Assembly (NCBI GenBank): GCA_017560305.1
Contig: JAFYOF010000105.1
Span: 1-10,448, forward strand
Length of the DNA: 10,448 bases
Direction of reading: 5' to 3'
DNA from: Alistipes sp.
GTDB taxonomy: Bacteria > Bacteroidota > Bacteroidia > Bacteroidales > Rikenellaceae
The notes under the pieces were generated by a model. It had not been told where the DNA came from. It saw only the letters and a list, made by a program, of their open reading frames with translations, and ran no database searches. Below are positions 1 through 5,448 of the stretch, piece by piece. The position numbers and the translations under genes were made by a program. Position 1 is the stretch's first letter. Every line of letters starts with the position of its first letter.

Positions 1-258
1 AATTCTCCACGTCAGAAATATGTATCAAAAATATGTGGAAATTTGGGAACCATCAAAAAGCAGCCTGAAAGTGTTAAATTTTAGAATGTATTGATAATTA
101 AAGGTTTATGTTTGGTTATTTCTGAATAGTTTTGGTTGTTTGGGGCTTCTAAATACAGTCATAATAACCTTAAAAGTATGATTTGAACATATCAAGTACA
201 ATTATATTATGTGTATCCCGAAAAGATATCGGACAACATTTTCAGAATATATTGTCGG

Positions 259-468
259 GGGACAAAGAATCTAACAAGAAAACATATATCAAATACAAAT
301 ACATTCATCAAGCTGCATTAAATTTCATCTGTTATTTCTTTGTAGATTTTTGTATTCCTGTGTTTTACGCCTTAAAAATGGGCATTTTTGTCCCCCGAAG
401 TGCCCGAGGGACATAAAAGGGACAAAAAATAAGCCCCTCGAATGTTTGGGGCACAAACGAGGGACAAA
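259..468. repeat. Cluster of GGGACAAA motifs in both orientations
   Basis: GGGACAAA occurs at 259-266, 419-426 and 461-468. It occurs inverted (TTTGTCCC) at 387-394, with near copies at 408-415 (GGGACATA) and 448-457 (GGGGCACAAA). The copies at 387-394 and 408-415 form an inverted pair, and CCCTCG (435-440) pairs with CGAGGG (458-463). Spaced copies in mixed orientation are typical of arm-type binding sites for a tyrosine recombinase or a multi-site DNA-binding protein. The repeats are seen directly; the role is inferred. Confidence 0.6.
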
Positions 469-585
469 ATTGATTTTTTACAGTTTTGTTAATTACAATG
501 TAAATTTGTGTAATACGCTGATTCACAATGCAATACAAAGCGCTTTGTTGAAAGTTCCGGAAAATGCTTTGATTTTATCAAAACG

Positions 586-646
586 TTGATAATCAATACA
601 TTATGATGCATCATTTGCCGATGCAGAAAGTGTAGATGATTATCAA
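586..646. repeat. Inverted repeat enclosing a 12-bp palindrome
   Basis: TTGATAATCA (586-595) is matched exactly by its reverse complement TGATTATCAA (637-646). Between them lies a perfect 12-bp palindrome, ATGATGCATCAT (603-614). No T-run follows, so it does not look like a terminator. It could be a binding site for a dimeric protein or a recombination site. Confidence 0.5.
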
Positions 647-668
647 TCAGTCATTTAGCACTCTAAAA

Positions 669-847
669 GGTACAACTACCCGTTTGACAAGTGGTTGAGA
701 ATGTGTAAGTTAGTGATTTTCAACACACTTTTCGCCTTGTACCTCCATTTTGGAATGTAAAAGTAAGTGTAATTTCTTGAATATCAAAACACGAGGTACA
801 AAAACTTGCAAAAAATCGCATTTTTCACCATAAAAAGGTACAAAAAC
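669..847. repeat. Cluster of GGTACAA motifs
   Basis: GGTACAA occurs at 669-675, 795-801 and 837-843, and inverted (TTGTACC) at 737-743. The last two forward copies extend to an identical 11 bp, GGTACAAAAAC (795-805 and 837-847). The motif differs by one base from the GGGACAAA family just upstream, as if two related recombinases or DNA-binding proteins each had their own site array. This is directly seen; the role is inferred. Confidence 0.6.
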
Positions 848-880
848 GGCTCTGAAACCGTAGTTGGAATCAGAGCCGTT
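842..880 (-). terminator. Rho-independent terminator, leftward
   Basis: AACGGCTCTGA (845-855) is perfectly complementary to TCAGAGCCGTT (870-880) with a 14-base loop. Read leftward, the stem runs into five T's (846-842). No leftward gene that would use it is visible between here and the window's first base or to its right up to 3091, so it may be left over from a lost gene. Confidence 0.55.
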
Positions 881-917
881 CTGTTATTCGCTTTTGAATA
901 GTTTTTGATTCTTTTAC

Positions 918-987
918 TGTAGGGCTACCGTGAGGTTACTATGGGGCGAAGAACTTGATGGGAGCTTAGGGGTAACATTGGGGTACT
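918..987. repeat. Imperfect 11-bp tandem array with G-runs
   Basis: Units near TTAGGGGTAAC recur at about one helical turn: 918-928, 929-939, 940-950, then a 15-base spaced unit containing GGG at 960-962, then 966-976 and 977-987. The most conserved part is GGGGTA(A/C). G-rich sites placed on one face of the helix suggest cooperative protein binding, possibly linked to the neighbouring GGTACAA motifs. No coding frame crosses it. Confidence 0.45.
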
Positions 988-1067
988 TGTCTTGTTATCC
1001 TATTACTTCTCCTCCTCTTTAAGGTTTAAATATCTATTTCAAAAGAGGGATTCACAAGAAAAAATCG

Positions 1068-1075
1068 TATCTTTG
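1068..1075 (+). promoter_or_regulatory. Bacteroidetes -7 promoter element
   Basis: TATCTTTG matches the Bacteroidetes -7 consensus TAnnTTTG exactly and lies about 28 bases before the first ATG of the downstream operon (1104). No good -33 TTTG sits 19-21 bases upstream, so strength is uncertain. With its flanks it also reads GTATCTTTGC (1067-1076), which fits the GTAnnTTTGC core reported for CTnDOT-type integration sites, so it could be an attachment core instead or as well. Confidence 0.5.
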
Positions 1076-1103
1076 CAGTCGATTTAGAAACAATAAAAAC
1101 GAA

Positions 1104-1440
1104 ATGCAGCAAAATAGAATGAACATAACAGTTACAAATGTATGTCGAGGCTCAAAACGCTTTGAAGGTGTGCTGTGTGCTCCTGTCTCAAGCATTTCGA
1201 CATTCGATAATATCAGGAATACTATCCAACATAAATATACGCAAACAAGGATATTATAGATGCAAATATCCGAGTTAGCAGAATAGATAAGAATCGTTGG
1301 AAAGTCCCTACCAAACTTTTCAACGATTTTTGTTTATGCCCATTGGTGAAGCTCTTCCTCTCCGTCATTTCCGTCCAATGGAAATCAACGAATCATTTAT
1401 TAACCACGCAGTGATGTGTACTAAAGAAGAATTATTATGA
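1104..1440 (+). pseudogene. Frame-broken small gene (about 110 residues), unknown family
   Basis: Three reading frames join into one plausible protein. The first starts at ATG 1104 (MQQNRMNITVTNVC...) and stops at 1257-1259. The second is open from 1235 and reads through ANIRVSRIDKNRWKVP to NDF at about 1329. The third continues as LFMPIGEALPLRHFRP and ends KEELL at the TGA 1438-1440. Each segment has coding-like codons, and each switch is the same size (as if one base were lost), the second within the TTTTT run at 1327-1331. The last segment ends in an ATGA overlap with the next gene's start, as expected of a real upstream gene in an operon. I do not recognise the family. It could be a decayed gene, a sequencing error at two sites, or a short leader peptide plus an unrelated small ORF. 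Confidence 0.5.
1292..1331 (+). terminator. Possible terminator or attenuator hairpin inside the broken gene
   Basis: AATCGTTGGAAAGT (1292-1305) pairs with ACTTTTCAACGATT (1315-1328): 14 pairs, one of them G-T, with a 9-base loop. The stem is followed by a T-run (1327-1331) and GTTT. By shape this is a rho-independent terminator. It lies where a protein frame also seems to run, so it is either an attenuator after a short leader ORF or a chance structure in coding DNA. Confidence 0.35.
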
Positions 1441-1979
1441 GTGAATATACCACTGTTTATTTGAGAAACAAGAATACCCCTTTATTGGAGTATAGAGAAT
1501 ACCCATCCAATGCTGGGGCTGAAAACTTATCTAATGATGATATAATGAGAATCATACGAGAAACTGATGAGTATAACAGAACTGTTCGTAAGTCTTTCGG
1601 ATGTGAGTTATTCCATCTATCTACAACTCCGAGCCGAGAATTAGATGTGCTTCGGTGGTGTTCATCTCCACAAACTTTGACAGTTGAAATGCTCGATATG
1701 GTATTAGCCTTTTATAATGAAGAAATAGAGGGTTATAAGAAAGCTATTGCAAGATACAAGGCGACTATTGCAAAATTGGAAACTCGCATACTCAAGGCAA
1801 ATGTAGAGTTGTACGATATGATTAATAAGGATATTGATGATTACAATGATACTATTCACGACTTTGAAGAAGATCTTGAAGACAAGCAATATCTGTACAA
1901 CAAGTTCTATTTCGCAAAGGGAATATTAGATAATAAGTCTAATGCGGAGGACTACGAATTGGTTTACACAAAATGTTAA
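1437..1979 (+). CDS. Helical protein of unknown function, 180 residues
   Basis: I cannot assign a function. The protein begins MSEYTTVYLR and ends YELVYTKC. Residues 1-75 are mixed, while about 81-165 are a long stretch of charged, heptad-like helix (for example YKKAIARYKATIAKLE), suggesting a coiled coil and therefore oligomerisation or a partner protein. There is no signal peptide, membrane segment or catalytic motif. The ATG at 1437 overlaps the TGA that ends the frame-broken gene upstream (ATGA), and the metallophosphoesterase starts 13 bases after its stop, so it is a middle member of a tight operon. It may be a structural or regulatory partner of the phosphoesterase; that is inference from position only. 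Confidence 0.8.
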   Translation: MSEYTTVYLRNKNTPLLEYREYPSNAGAENLSNDDIMRIIRETDEYNRTVRKSFGCELFHLSTTPSRELDVLRWCSSPQTLTVEMLDMVLAFYNEEIEGYKKAIARYKATIAKLETRILKANVELYDMINKDIDDYNDTIHDFEEDLEDKQYLYNKFYFAKGILDNKSNAEDYELVYTKC

Positions 1980-1992
1980 AAGAGATAAGATT

Positions 1993-2757
1993 ATGAGAAT
2001 ACAATACGCATCTGACATACATTTGGAGTTGTCAGATAATTCAAGATTTATAAAGAGTATGCCATTCGAGGTTACTGGCGATGTGTTAGTTTTCGCTGGT
2101 GATATAGCTTACTTGCGTGATAAGTCATTGCCAAATATGAAGTTTTGGAAATGGGCATCGGCAAATTATCGAGAAGTGTTGTTGGTGCCAGGTAACCACG
2201 AATTTTATGGCAATGGTGATGTATTGGCCTATGGCGATAGTTGGAGTCGTGAAATACTGCCTAATGTACACTACTATCACAACAAGGTGGTACGCATTGA
2301 TGATACTGACTTCATTCTCTCAACTTTGTGGTCGCATATTACACCACAAGATGAGTATTTTGTTAGTCGAGGTATGAATAACTTTAGACAGATACAGTAT
2401 GGAGGTCGTAGATTCACCACTGATGATTTTAATGCTGAGCATCATAAGTGTTTGTCGTTCATCAAACAGAGTGTTGCCGAGAGCACCGCAGAACATATTG
2501 TTGTCGTAACCCATCATTTGCCATCGTTGGCAGTCGTGGCTCCACAACATAAAGGCAGCCTGCTTAATAGTGCTTTTGCAACCGAGTTAGGTAACTTTAT
2601 TGCAGATAGCCGTATCGATGCGTGGATATTCGGGCACTCGCACGCCAACGAAGAGGCAACCATCGGGAATACACGCATTGTTAGCAACCAACTCGGCTAT
2701 GTATCCTATGGTGAGCATCTTGCAGGATTTGATGGAGGTAAATTTATTGAGATATAA
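1993..2757 (+). CDS. Calcineurin-like metallophosphoesterase
   Basis: A 254-residue cytosolic metallophosphoesterase that should hydrolyse a phosphomono- or phosphodiester using two metal ions; the substrate cannot be read from sequence. The family's metal-binding blocks are present in order: D8-x-H10 (SDIH), G36-D37 (AGD), G67-N68-H69-E70, H174-H175 (VVTHHLPS) and G214-H215-S216-H217. All catalytic positions look intact. The reading frame opens earlier (ATG 1942), but that extension overlaps the preceding gene's 3' end, and the family begins at the strand leading to DxH, so ATG 1993 is preferred, 13 bases after the preceding stop. It is the only enzyme in this four-gene operon and probably its effector. 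Nuclease, cyclic-nucleotide phosphodiesterase and nucleotide phosphatase activities all remain possible. Confidence 0.88.
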   Translation: MRIQYASDIHLELSDNSRFIKSMPFEVTGDVLVFAGDIAYLRDKSLPNMKFWKWASANYREVLLVPGNHEFYGNGDVLAYGDSWSREILPNVHYYHNKVVRIDDTDFILSTLWSHITPQDEYFVSRGMNNFRQIQYGGRRFTTDDFNAEHHKCLSFIKQSVAESTAEHIVVVTHHLPSLAVVAPQHKGSLLNSAFATELGNFIADSRIDAWIFGHSHANEEATIGNTRIVSNQLGYVSYGEHLAGFDGGKFIEI

Positions 2758-2790
2758 ATAATTTATTTGGTAACTAATGAATAAAACATT

Positions 2791-3039
2791 ATGAGCAATC
2801 AACCAGATTTAACAAAATTTCGCGGTGCGATATTTTGGGATACAGCAATAGAGAATATTGACTTTACAGCGCATCGTCGTTATGTTATCAATCGTATTTT
2901 CGAGCGGGGTAACGAGGAGGAGATAATGGAGATAATTCGCTTTTATGGTATTGAGACGATTAAAAACGAAATACGACTCGATAGTAAATCTCCATTTGAA
3001 AGAAAGATTCGCGAGAACTTAGAAAAATACATTTACTAA
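2791..3039 (+). CDS. Small DUF6922-like protein, antitoxin-like
   Basis: This 82-residue protein resembles, from memory of the family, Bacteroidetes DUF6922 proteins. It has an FWD near the N-terminus (15-17), an ID..(A)H segment (23-28), then RYVINRIFERG (30-40), an acidic helix, FYGIE (51-55) and IKNEIR. Relatives are often encoded just before a nucleotidyltransferase-type toxin, which suggests an antitoxin or DNA-binding role. No such partner is found here: the next gene is convergent and encodes an EVE-domain protein. It lies 33 bases after the phosphoesterase stop, probably on the same transcript, and is followed at once by a strong terminator. At 82 residues it is at the short end for these proteins, so truncation is possible. 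Confidence 0.7.
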   Translation: MSNQPDLTKFRGAIFWDTAIENIDFTAHRRYVINRIFERGNEEEIMEIIRFYGIETIKNEIRLDSKSPFERKIRENLEKYIY

Positions 3040-3040
3040 T

Positions 3041-3092
3041 AAAATATGCTCCACATATGATGGTTTCTCACTATCATTGTGGAGCATATTTT
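3041..3092. terminator. Bidirectional terminator between convergent operons
   Basis: AAAATATGCTCCACA (3041-3055) is perfectly complementary to TGTGGAGCATATTTT (3078-3092). After one unpaired base the stem continues with ATGAT (3057-3061) against ATCAT (3073-3077). A-runs on the left arm and T-runs on the right arm make it work in both directions. It starts just after the stop of the rightward gene and contains part of the stop codon of the leftward EVE gene. Confidence 0.85.
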
Positions 3093-3489
3093 AAAAGATA
3101 GACTTAATGTAGTTTATAAGTTGTAGATTGTTACAGTTTGGAATTTCAAGACTTTTGCCACCTTTGAAACCGTGTTGCAGTAGAACGGCTTCTGCTAATT
3201 GTGAGTCGTTATATTCTTCGAGCAGTTCTAGCTTATATGTCTTATCGTTGGGCGCTTTCTCTACCCAATAGTCTTTATCTTGACGTTCTTGATGATCAGC
3301 CGTTACAACCATCTTGAAGCGAATACAACGCTCATCAGACATAAATAGATAAACTATATCGCCTATGGCAAAACGAGCTCTGCCCATCCTCCAACTGATA
3401 AAACCGAGGTTTAGTATTGCATCGGCGTGCCTGCATCTTTTTCTATTTGCAAAGGCAATCCAAGTACGGTTACACTTATTCATAGTCAT
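3091..3489 (-). CDS. EVE-domain protein (modified-base reader)
   Basis: A 132-residue protein with the features of the EVE/PUA-like fold: a starting strand with an aromatic (WIAFANRKR, 10-18), SWRMG (32-36), the AIGDIVYLFMS block (41-51), IRFKMVVT (56-63), and a YKLELLEEYN strand (85-94), then LQHGFKGGK near the C-terminus. EVE domains bind modified DNA or RNA bases in an aromatic cage and are found alone or fused to McrB-like restriction ATPases. Here the protein is almost all EVE domain, so it would act as a sensor for a partner. Its start is 3 bases after the stop of the ATPase gene (TGA-TAA-ATG), implying co-translation. A second Met (start at 3483) would give 130 residues. The ligand, modified cytosine or another base, is unknown. 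Confidence 0.8.
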   Translation of the reverse strand: MTMNKCNRTWIAFANRKRCRHADAILNLGFISWRMGRARFAIGDIVYLFMSDERCIRFKMVVTADHQERQDKDYWVEKAPNDKTYKLELLEEYNDSQLAEAVLLQHGFKGGKSLEIPNCNNLQLINYIKSIF

Positions 3490-3492
3490 TTA

Positions 3493-4626
3493 TCATTTAG
3501 CAAAATATTCAGTTTTCAACCAGTAGGCATAAATCGGATCTTGGAATGAAATCTCACCAGCTTTGTTATCCAAAATATCATTCTTGATAAGAGCCGCCTT
3601 TGAGCGTGCTATTGAGGTGGTAGAAGATATTTTGTAGCGATGCATTACATCAGTAGAACTGATTGCCTTTTCGCCTGCAATAAGTGCTTTAAGGTAGTTC
3701 AGTTGCTGTGTGGTCAATGTTTCGGTAATAGTTACAAACAATAGGCTCAACTGCTCAACCAATGCAGCGTGCGCCTCGCGTACAATTTCAACCGTACATA
3801 CATCCTTTGTTCTCAACCACGACTGCTGTGCCAACTGCTGTGCATAGTAAGGATGATTATCTACAAGCTTTACAATCAAGTTTGCAGCATCTTCATTAAT
3901 TGTCTTACCTGTATCCGAGAATCGAGTATTGAAGAACTCCATAAGATAAGGCGTGTCAATCTTATTGAGGAACATCAGATTGCCGAACTTGTAAAACGGT
4001 TTAGACGAGTTAGTAAATACCTCCATCATCATATGGCGTTTGCTACCATACAAGCAGTAAGCAACATTCTGATGTTGCTGCCAATGCGAGCGTAACTTCT
4101 TCTGGAAATAATCAGGATCGGTAAACTCTGCTATATTCTGGAACTCATCAACGCAAATAACTATTTTTAGCCCCTTTTTCTTTGCAATCTTCTCCGCAAG
4201 GTCAAGCACCTCATCGGGATTCTGTTTCACAGTCTCCCAATCAAAATCGATTGATACTTCATTAGTAGGATCGCTGCCAATTGAAATCTTTGGCACAAGA
4301 TGCGAAAAGAAACTCTTTGCACTATCTACTGCCTCTTCCCATTTGCTTGATGTTGCTGCAATAACCTTCTGGGCTAGTAATGAGTAGAAATGCTCCTCAT
4401 TGCGTACATTGAATAAGTCAATATGACAGATACGCAACTTGCTGTCCTGCTCCATCGCCAACTTCGCAGCCTTGTTTACAAGCGAACTCTTACCCCAGCG
4501 ACGAGGTGAGATGATAATTGTGTTTATTAGTGATGTGAAATTCTGAACCAAGTTAGCCGTTTCCAACTCTCGGTCTGTAAAATTCTTCTCTGTTGCAATC
4601 TTACCAAAGATGAAAGGAGTTTCCAT
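3493..4626 (-). CDS. AAA/STAND-type ATPase with C-terminal winged helix
   Basis: A 377-residue P-loop ATPase of the archaeal-type/STAND (MNS) group. The N-terminus (FIFGKIATEKNFTDRELE) is the usual entry strand. Walker A is SPRRWGKSS (40-48), where the first glycine is replaced by serine, a form common in this group. Walker B is IVICVDEFQN (155-164), followed by LYGSKRHMM (192-200), which fits a sensor region. The last 90 residues look like a winged-helix domain (YLKALIAGEK to ending ILDNKAGEISFQDPIYAYWL). Such proteins are thought to be switch-like ATPases or DNA-associated NTPases. The open frame begins at 4665, but ATG 4626 (METPFIFG) is where family members begin. It is the first gene of a two-gene unit with the EVE protein, under its own promoter, and it converges on the phosphoesterase operon. 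Confidence 0.85.
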   Translation of the reverse strand: METPFIFGKIATEKNFTDRELETANLVQNFTSLINTIIISPRRWGKSSLVNKAAKLAMEQDSKLRICHIDLFNVRNEEHFYSLLAQKVIAATSSKWEEAVDSAKSFFSHLVPKISIGSDPTNEVSIDFDWETVKQNPDEVLDLAEKIAKKKGLKIVICVDEFQNIAEFTDPDYFQKKLRSHWQQHQNVAYCLYGSKRHMMMEVFTNSSKPFYKFGNLMFLNKIDTPYLMEFFNTRFSDTGKTINEDAANLIVKLVDNHPYYAQQLAQQSWLRTKDVCTVEIVREAHAALVEQLSLLFVTITETLTTQQLNYLKALIAGEKAISSTDVMHRYKISSTTSIARSKAALIKNDILDNKAGEISFQDPIYAYWLKTEYFAK

Positions 4627-4727
4627 AATCCATATTTTTATTATTCTACCACAAAGGGAATGCAAGCCGAGTGCAGATCAAATTGATTTTGATTATGCCG
4701 AGGTGTAGCTTCCCTTCGCTTTCGATG

Positions 4728-4759
4728 CAAATATAGTACAAAATATGTAATTACACAAA
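4728..4759 (-). promoter_or_regulatory. Promoter of the ATPase-EVE unit
   Basis: Read leftward, TTTG (4759-4756) and TATATTTG (4735-4728) are separated by exactly 20 bases, an ideal Bacteroidetes -33/-7 pair. Transcription would start near 4720, giving a leader of about 95 bases before ATG 4626. That leader contains a 7-bp inverted repeat (AAGGGAA 4654-4660, TTCCCTT 4710-4716) and a repeated GCCGAG (4666-4671 and 4697-4702), which could be regulatory. Confidence 0.75.
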
Positions 4760-4839
4760 TTGTTGCAACAAAAAGCGTATAAACATTTTATGTAATATGA
4801 GGAGTTTGTAAGGTTGGTGCTTCGGATTTTAGATAATTC

Positions 4840-4927
4840 AACTCGTGAGTGTGGCTCACGAGTTCAGTTGGTTAGTTCTCAGTTGGCTACATTTTGTAGT
4901 CAACTGAAATAATTGCTTCTAACTAAC
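4840..4927. repeat. Two strong hairpins, the second nested
   Basis: AACTCGTGAG (4840-4849) pairs perfectly with CTCACGAGTT (4855-4864) around a 5-base loop. Next, TCAGTTGGCTACA (4879-4891) pairs with TGTAGTCAACTGA (4895-4907), with one G-T pair and a 3-base loop. An outer pair, GTTAGTT (4871-4877) with AACTAAC (4921-4927), encloses the second hairpin. Neither is followed by a clear T-run, though they lie directly downstream of the leftward antitoxin-like gene and may end or stabilise its transcript. Confidence 0.6.
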
Positions 4928-4949
4928 AAAAATTCCAGATAGTTGAATA

Positions 4950-5255
4950 CTATTCATACATCTTTGGTCGTCGGAGTTTATTTTCCTCTTTAATCTGTTG
5001 GTACATTTCAGAGCCAGGAGGAATAATCTCATAAGTTGAACTATGAGATTTGTTATGCCCATAATGCTCATTGAGCCTTTGTGTAACCTCATCCATCGTA
5101 ATCTTGCCCTCAATCTGTTGTCGAGCAAGTTGAATTAGAAACTCAGACACATTAAGCCCATCTACATCCTGTAAGCCTATTGCTGCACCCCAATTGTTAG
5201 CCCTTTGTCTAACATCCTTATCAGGATGGTTCTTATATTCCTCAAATAATCCCAT
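4950..5255 (-). CDS. VbhA/Fic-antitoxin-like protein without a Fic partner
   Basis: A 101-residue protein resembling small Bacteroidales antitoxins annotated as VbhA-like, which inhibit Fic-domain AMP-transferases. The diagnostic parts are W22, AIGLQDVDGL (25-34), the SEFL..LA helix, and IEGKITMDEV (48-57) followed by a helix. VbhA inhibits through an (S/T)xxxE(G/N) helix; I do not see a clear copy of that motif here, so the assignment rests on overall similarity recalled from the family. The tail (66-101) is polar and probably flexible. ATG 5255 is chosen because the upstream frame (from 5297) overlaps the promoter. A Fic gene would be expected directly downstream, leftward, but 4666-4949 holds only hairpins, so this is an orphan or the antitoxin of a distant toxin. 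Confidence 0.7.
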   Translation of the reverse strand: MGLFEEYKNHPDKDVRQRANNWGAAIGLQDVDGLNVSEFLIQLARQQIEGKITMDEVTQRLNEHYGHNKSHSSTYEIIPPGSEMYQQIKEENKLRRPKMYE

Positions 5256-5266
5256 TATTTTTCTTA

Positions 5267-5297
5267 TAAAGTTACGAAAAATATGAGAAATAACCAA
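5267..5297 (-). promoter_or_regulatory. Probable promoter of the antitoxin-like gene
   Basis: Read leftward, TTGG (5297-5294) and TAACTTTA (5274-5267) are 19 bases apart, close to the Bacteroidetes -33/-7 pair, with one mismatch in the -7 box. The start of transcription would fall just before ATG 5255, giving a very short leader and arguing against the upstream Met at 5297. Confidence 0.4.
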
Positions 5298-5307
5298 GAT
5301 GAACTAC

Positions 5308-5327
5308 AACTAATACTATAACTAATA
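5308..5327. repeat. 8-bp direct repeat in divergent promoter region
   Basis: AACTAATA occurs at 5308-5315 and 5320-5327, 12 bases apart, between the leftward antitoxin-like gene and the rightward hsdR. It could be an operator serving both sides, but it is short and AT-rich and may be chance. Confidence 0.3.
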
Positions 5328-5381
5328 GCTTATAAAGTACATTTTCTCACCTCTTTATACCTCCACTTGGCAAATTTTCCT

Positions 5382-5389
5382 TAATTTTG
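5382..5389 (+). promoter_or_regulatory. Probable -7 promoter element for hsdRMS
   Basis: TAATTTTG fits TAnnTTTG exactly, and is followed by CA as in many Bacteroidetes promoters. No clear -33 TTTG lies 19-21 bases upstream. Transcription would start close to the left arm of the hairpin at 5393-5448, leaving a leader of about 75 bases before hsdR. Confidence 0.5.
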
Positions 5390-5392
5390 CAC

Positions 5393-5448
5393 ATTAGGGA
5401 TATTAAATTCGCCTAAGAATATGCTGGCAGCAGATTTAAATCCCTAAT
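5393..5448 (+). repeat. Leader hairpin / inverted repeat before hsdR
   Basis: ATTAGGGAT (5393-5401) and TTAAAT (5403-5408) pair with ATTTAA (5434-5439) and ATCCCTAAT (5440-5448): 15 pairs with a single bulged A at 5402 and a 25-base loop. It begins at about the predicted transcription start and ends 20 bases before the hsdR ATG. No T-run follows, so it is more likely an operator or a leader RNA structure controlling restriction than a terminator. Confidence 0.55.

Larger units (their letters stand above)
1..1066. other. Gene-poor, repeat-rich left region
   Basis: No reading frame here looks like a convincing gene. The longest open stretches (183-416 and 350-589, both rightward) give low-complexity peptides that run across the repeats. 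Two frames are open from base 1 (to stops at 82-84 and 92-94), so the 3' end of a gene may enter from the left, but the frame cannot be decided. What the region does hold is short repeats, listed separately: GGGACAAA motifs, GGTACAAA motifs, an inverted repeat around a 12-bp palindrome, a hairpin terminator and an 11-bp G-run array. This arrangement resembles the non-coding DNA beside tyrosine-recombinase genes and their attachment sites, but no recombinase gene is present in the window. Confidence 0.6.

Noticed and set aside
1..94. Open tail of a gene entering from the left (frames ending at 84 or 94)
   Set aside because: Two frames are open and neither peptide (under 31 residues) is recognisable, so no CDS can be supported.
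183..589. Two overlapping rightward ORFs of 77 and 79 residues
   Set aside because: They cross the GGGACAAA repeats in different frames, have odd composition, no start context and no recognisable domain.
259..987. CRISPR array
   Set aside because: Repeats are 8-11 bp, in mixed orientation and irregularly spaced; no cas gene is nearby.
1327..1331. Phase-variable homopolymer switch
   Set aside because: Five T's is too short to be a typical slippage tract, and a second frame break lies upstream, so one switch would not restore the gene.
1942..1992. Upstream start for the metallophosphoesterase
   Set aside because: The extension overlaps the preceding gene and adds 17 charged residues before the first family strand; ATG 1993 fits better.
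3769..4095. Rightward ORF of 108 residues
   Set aside because: Antisense shadow of the well-supported ATPase gene.
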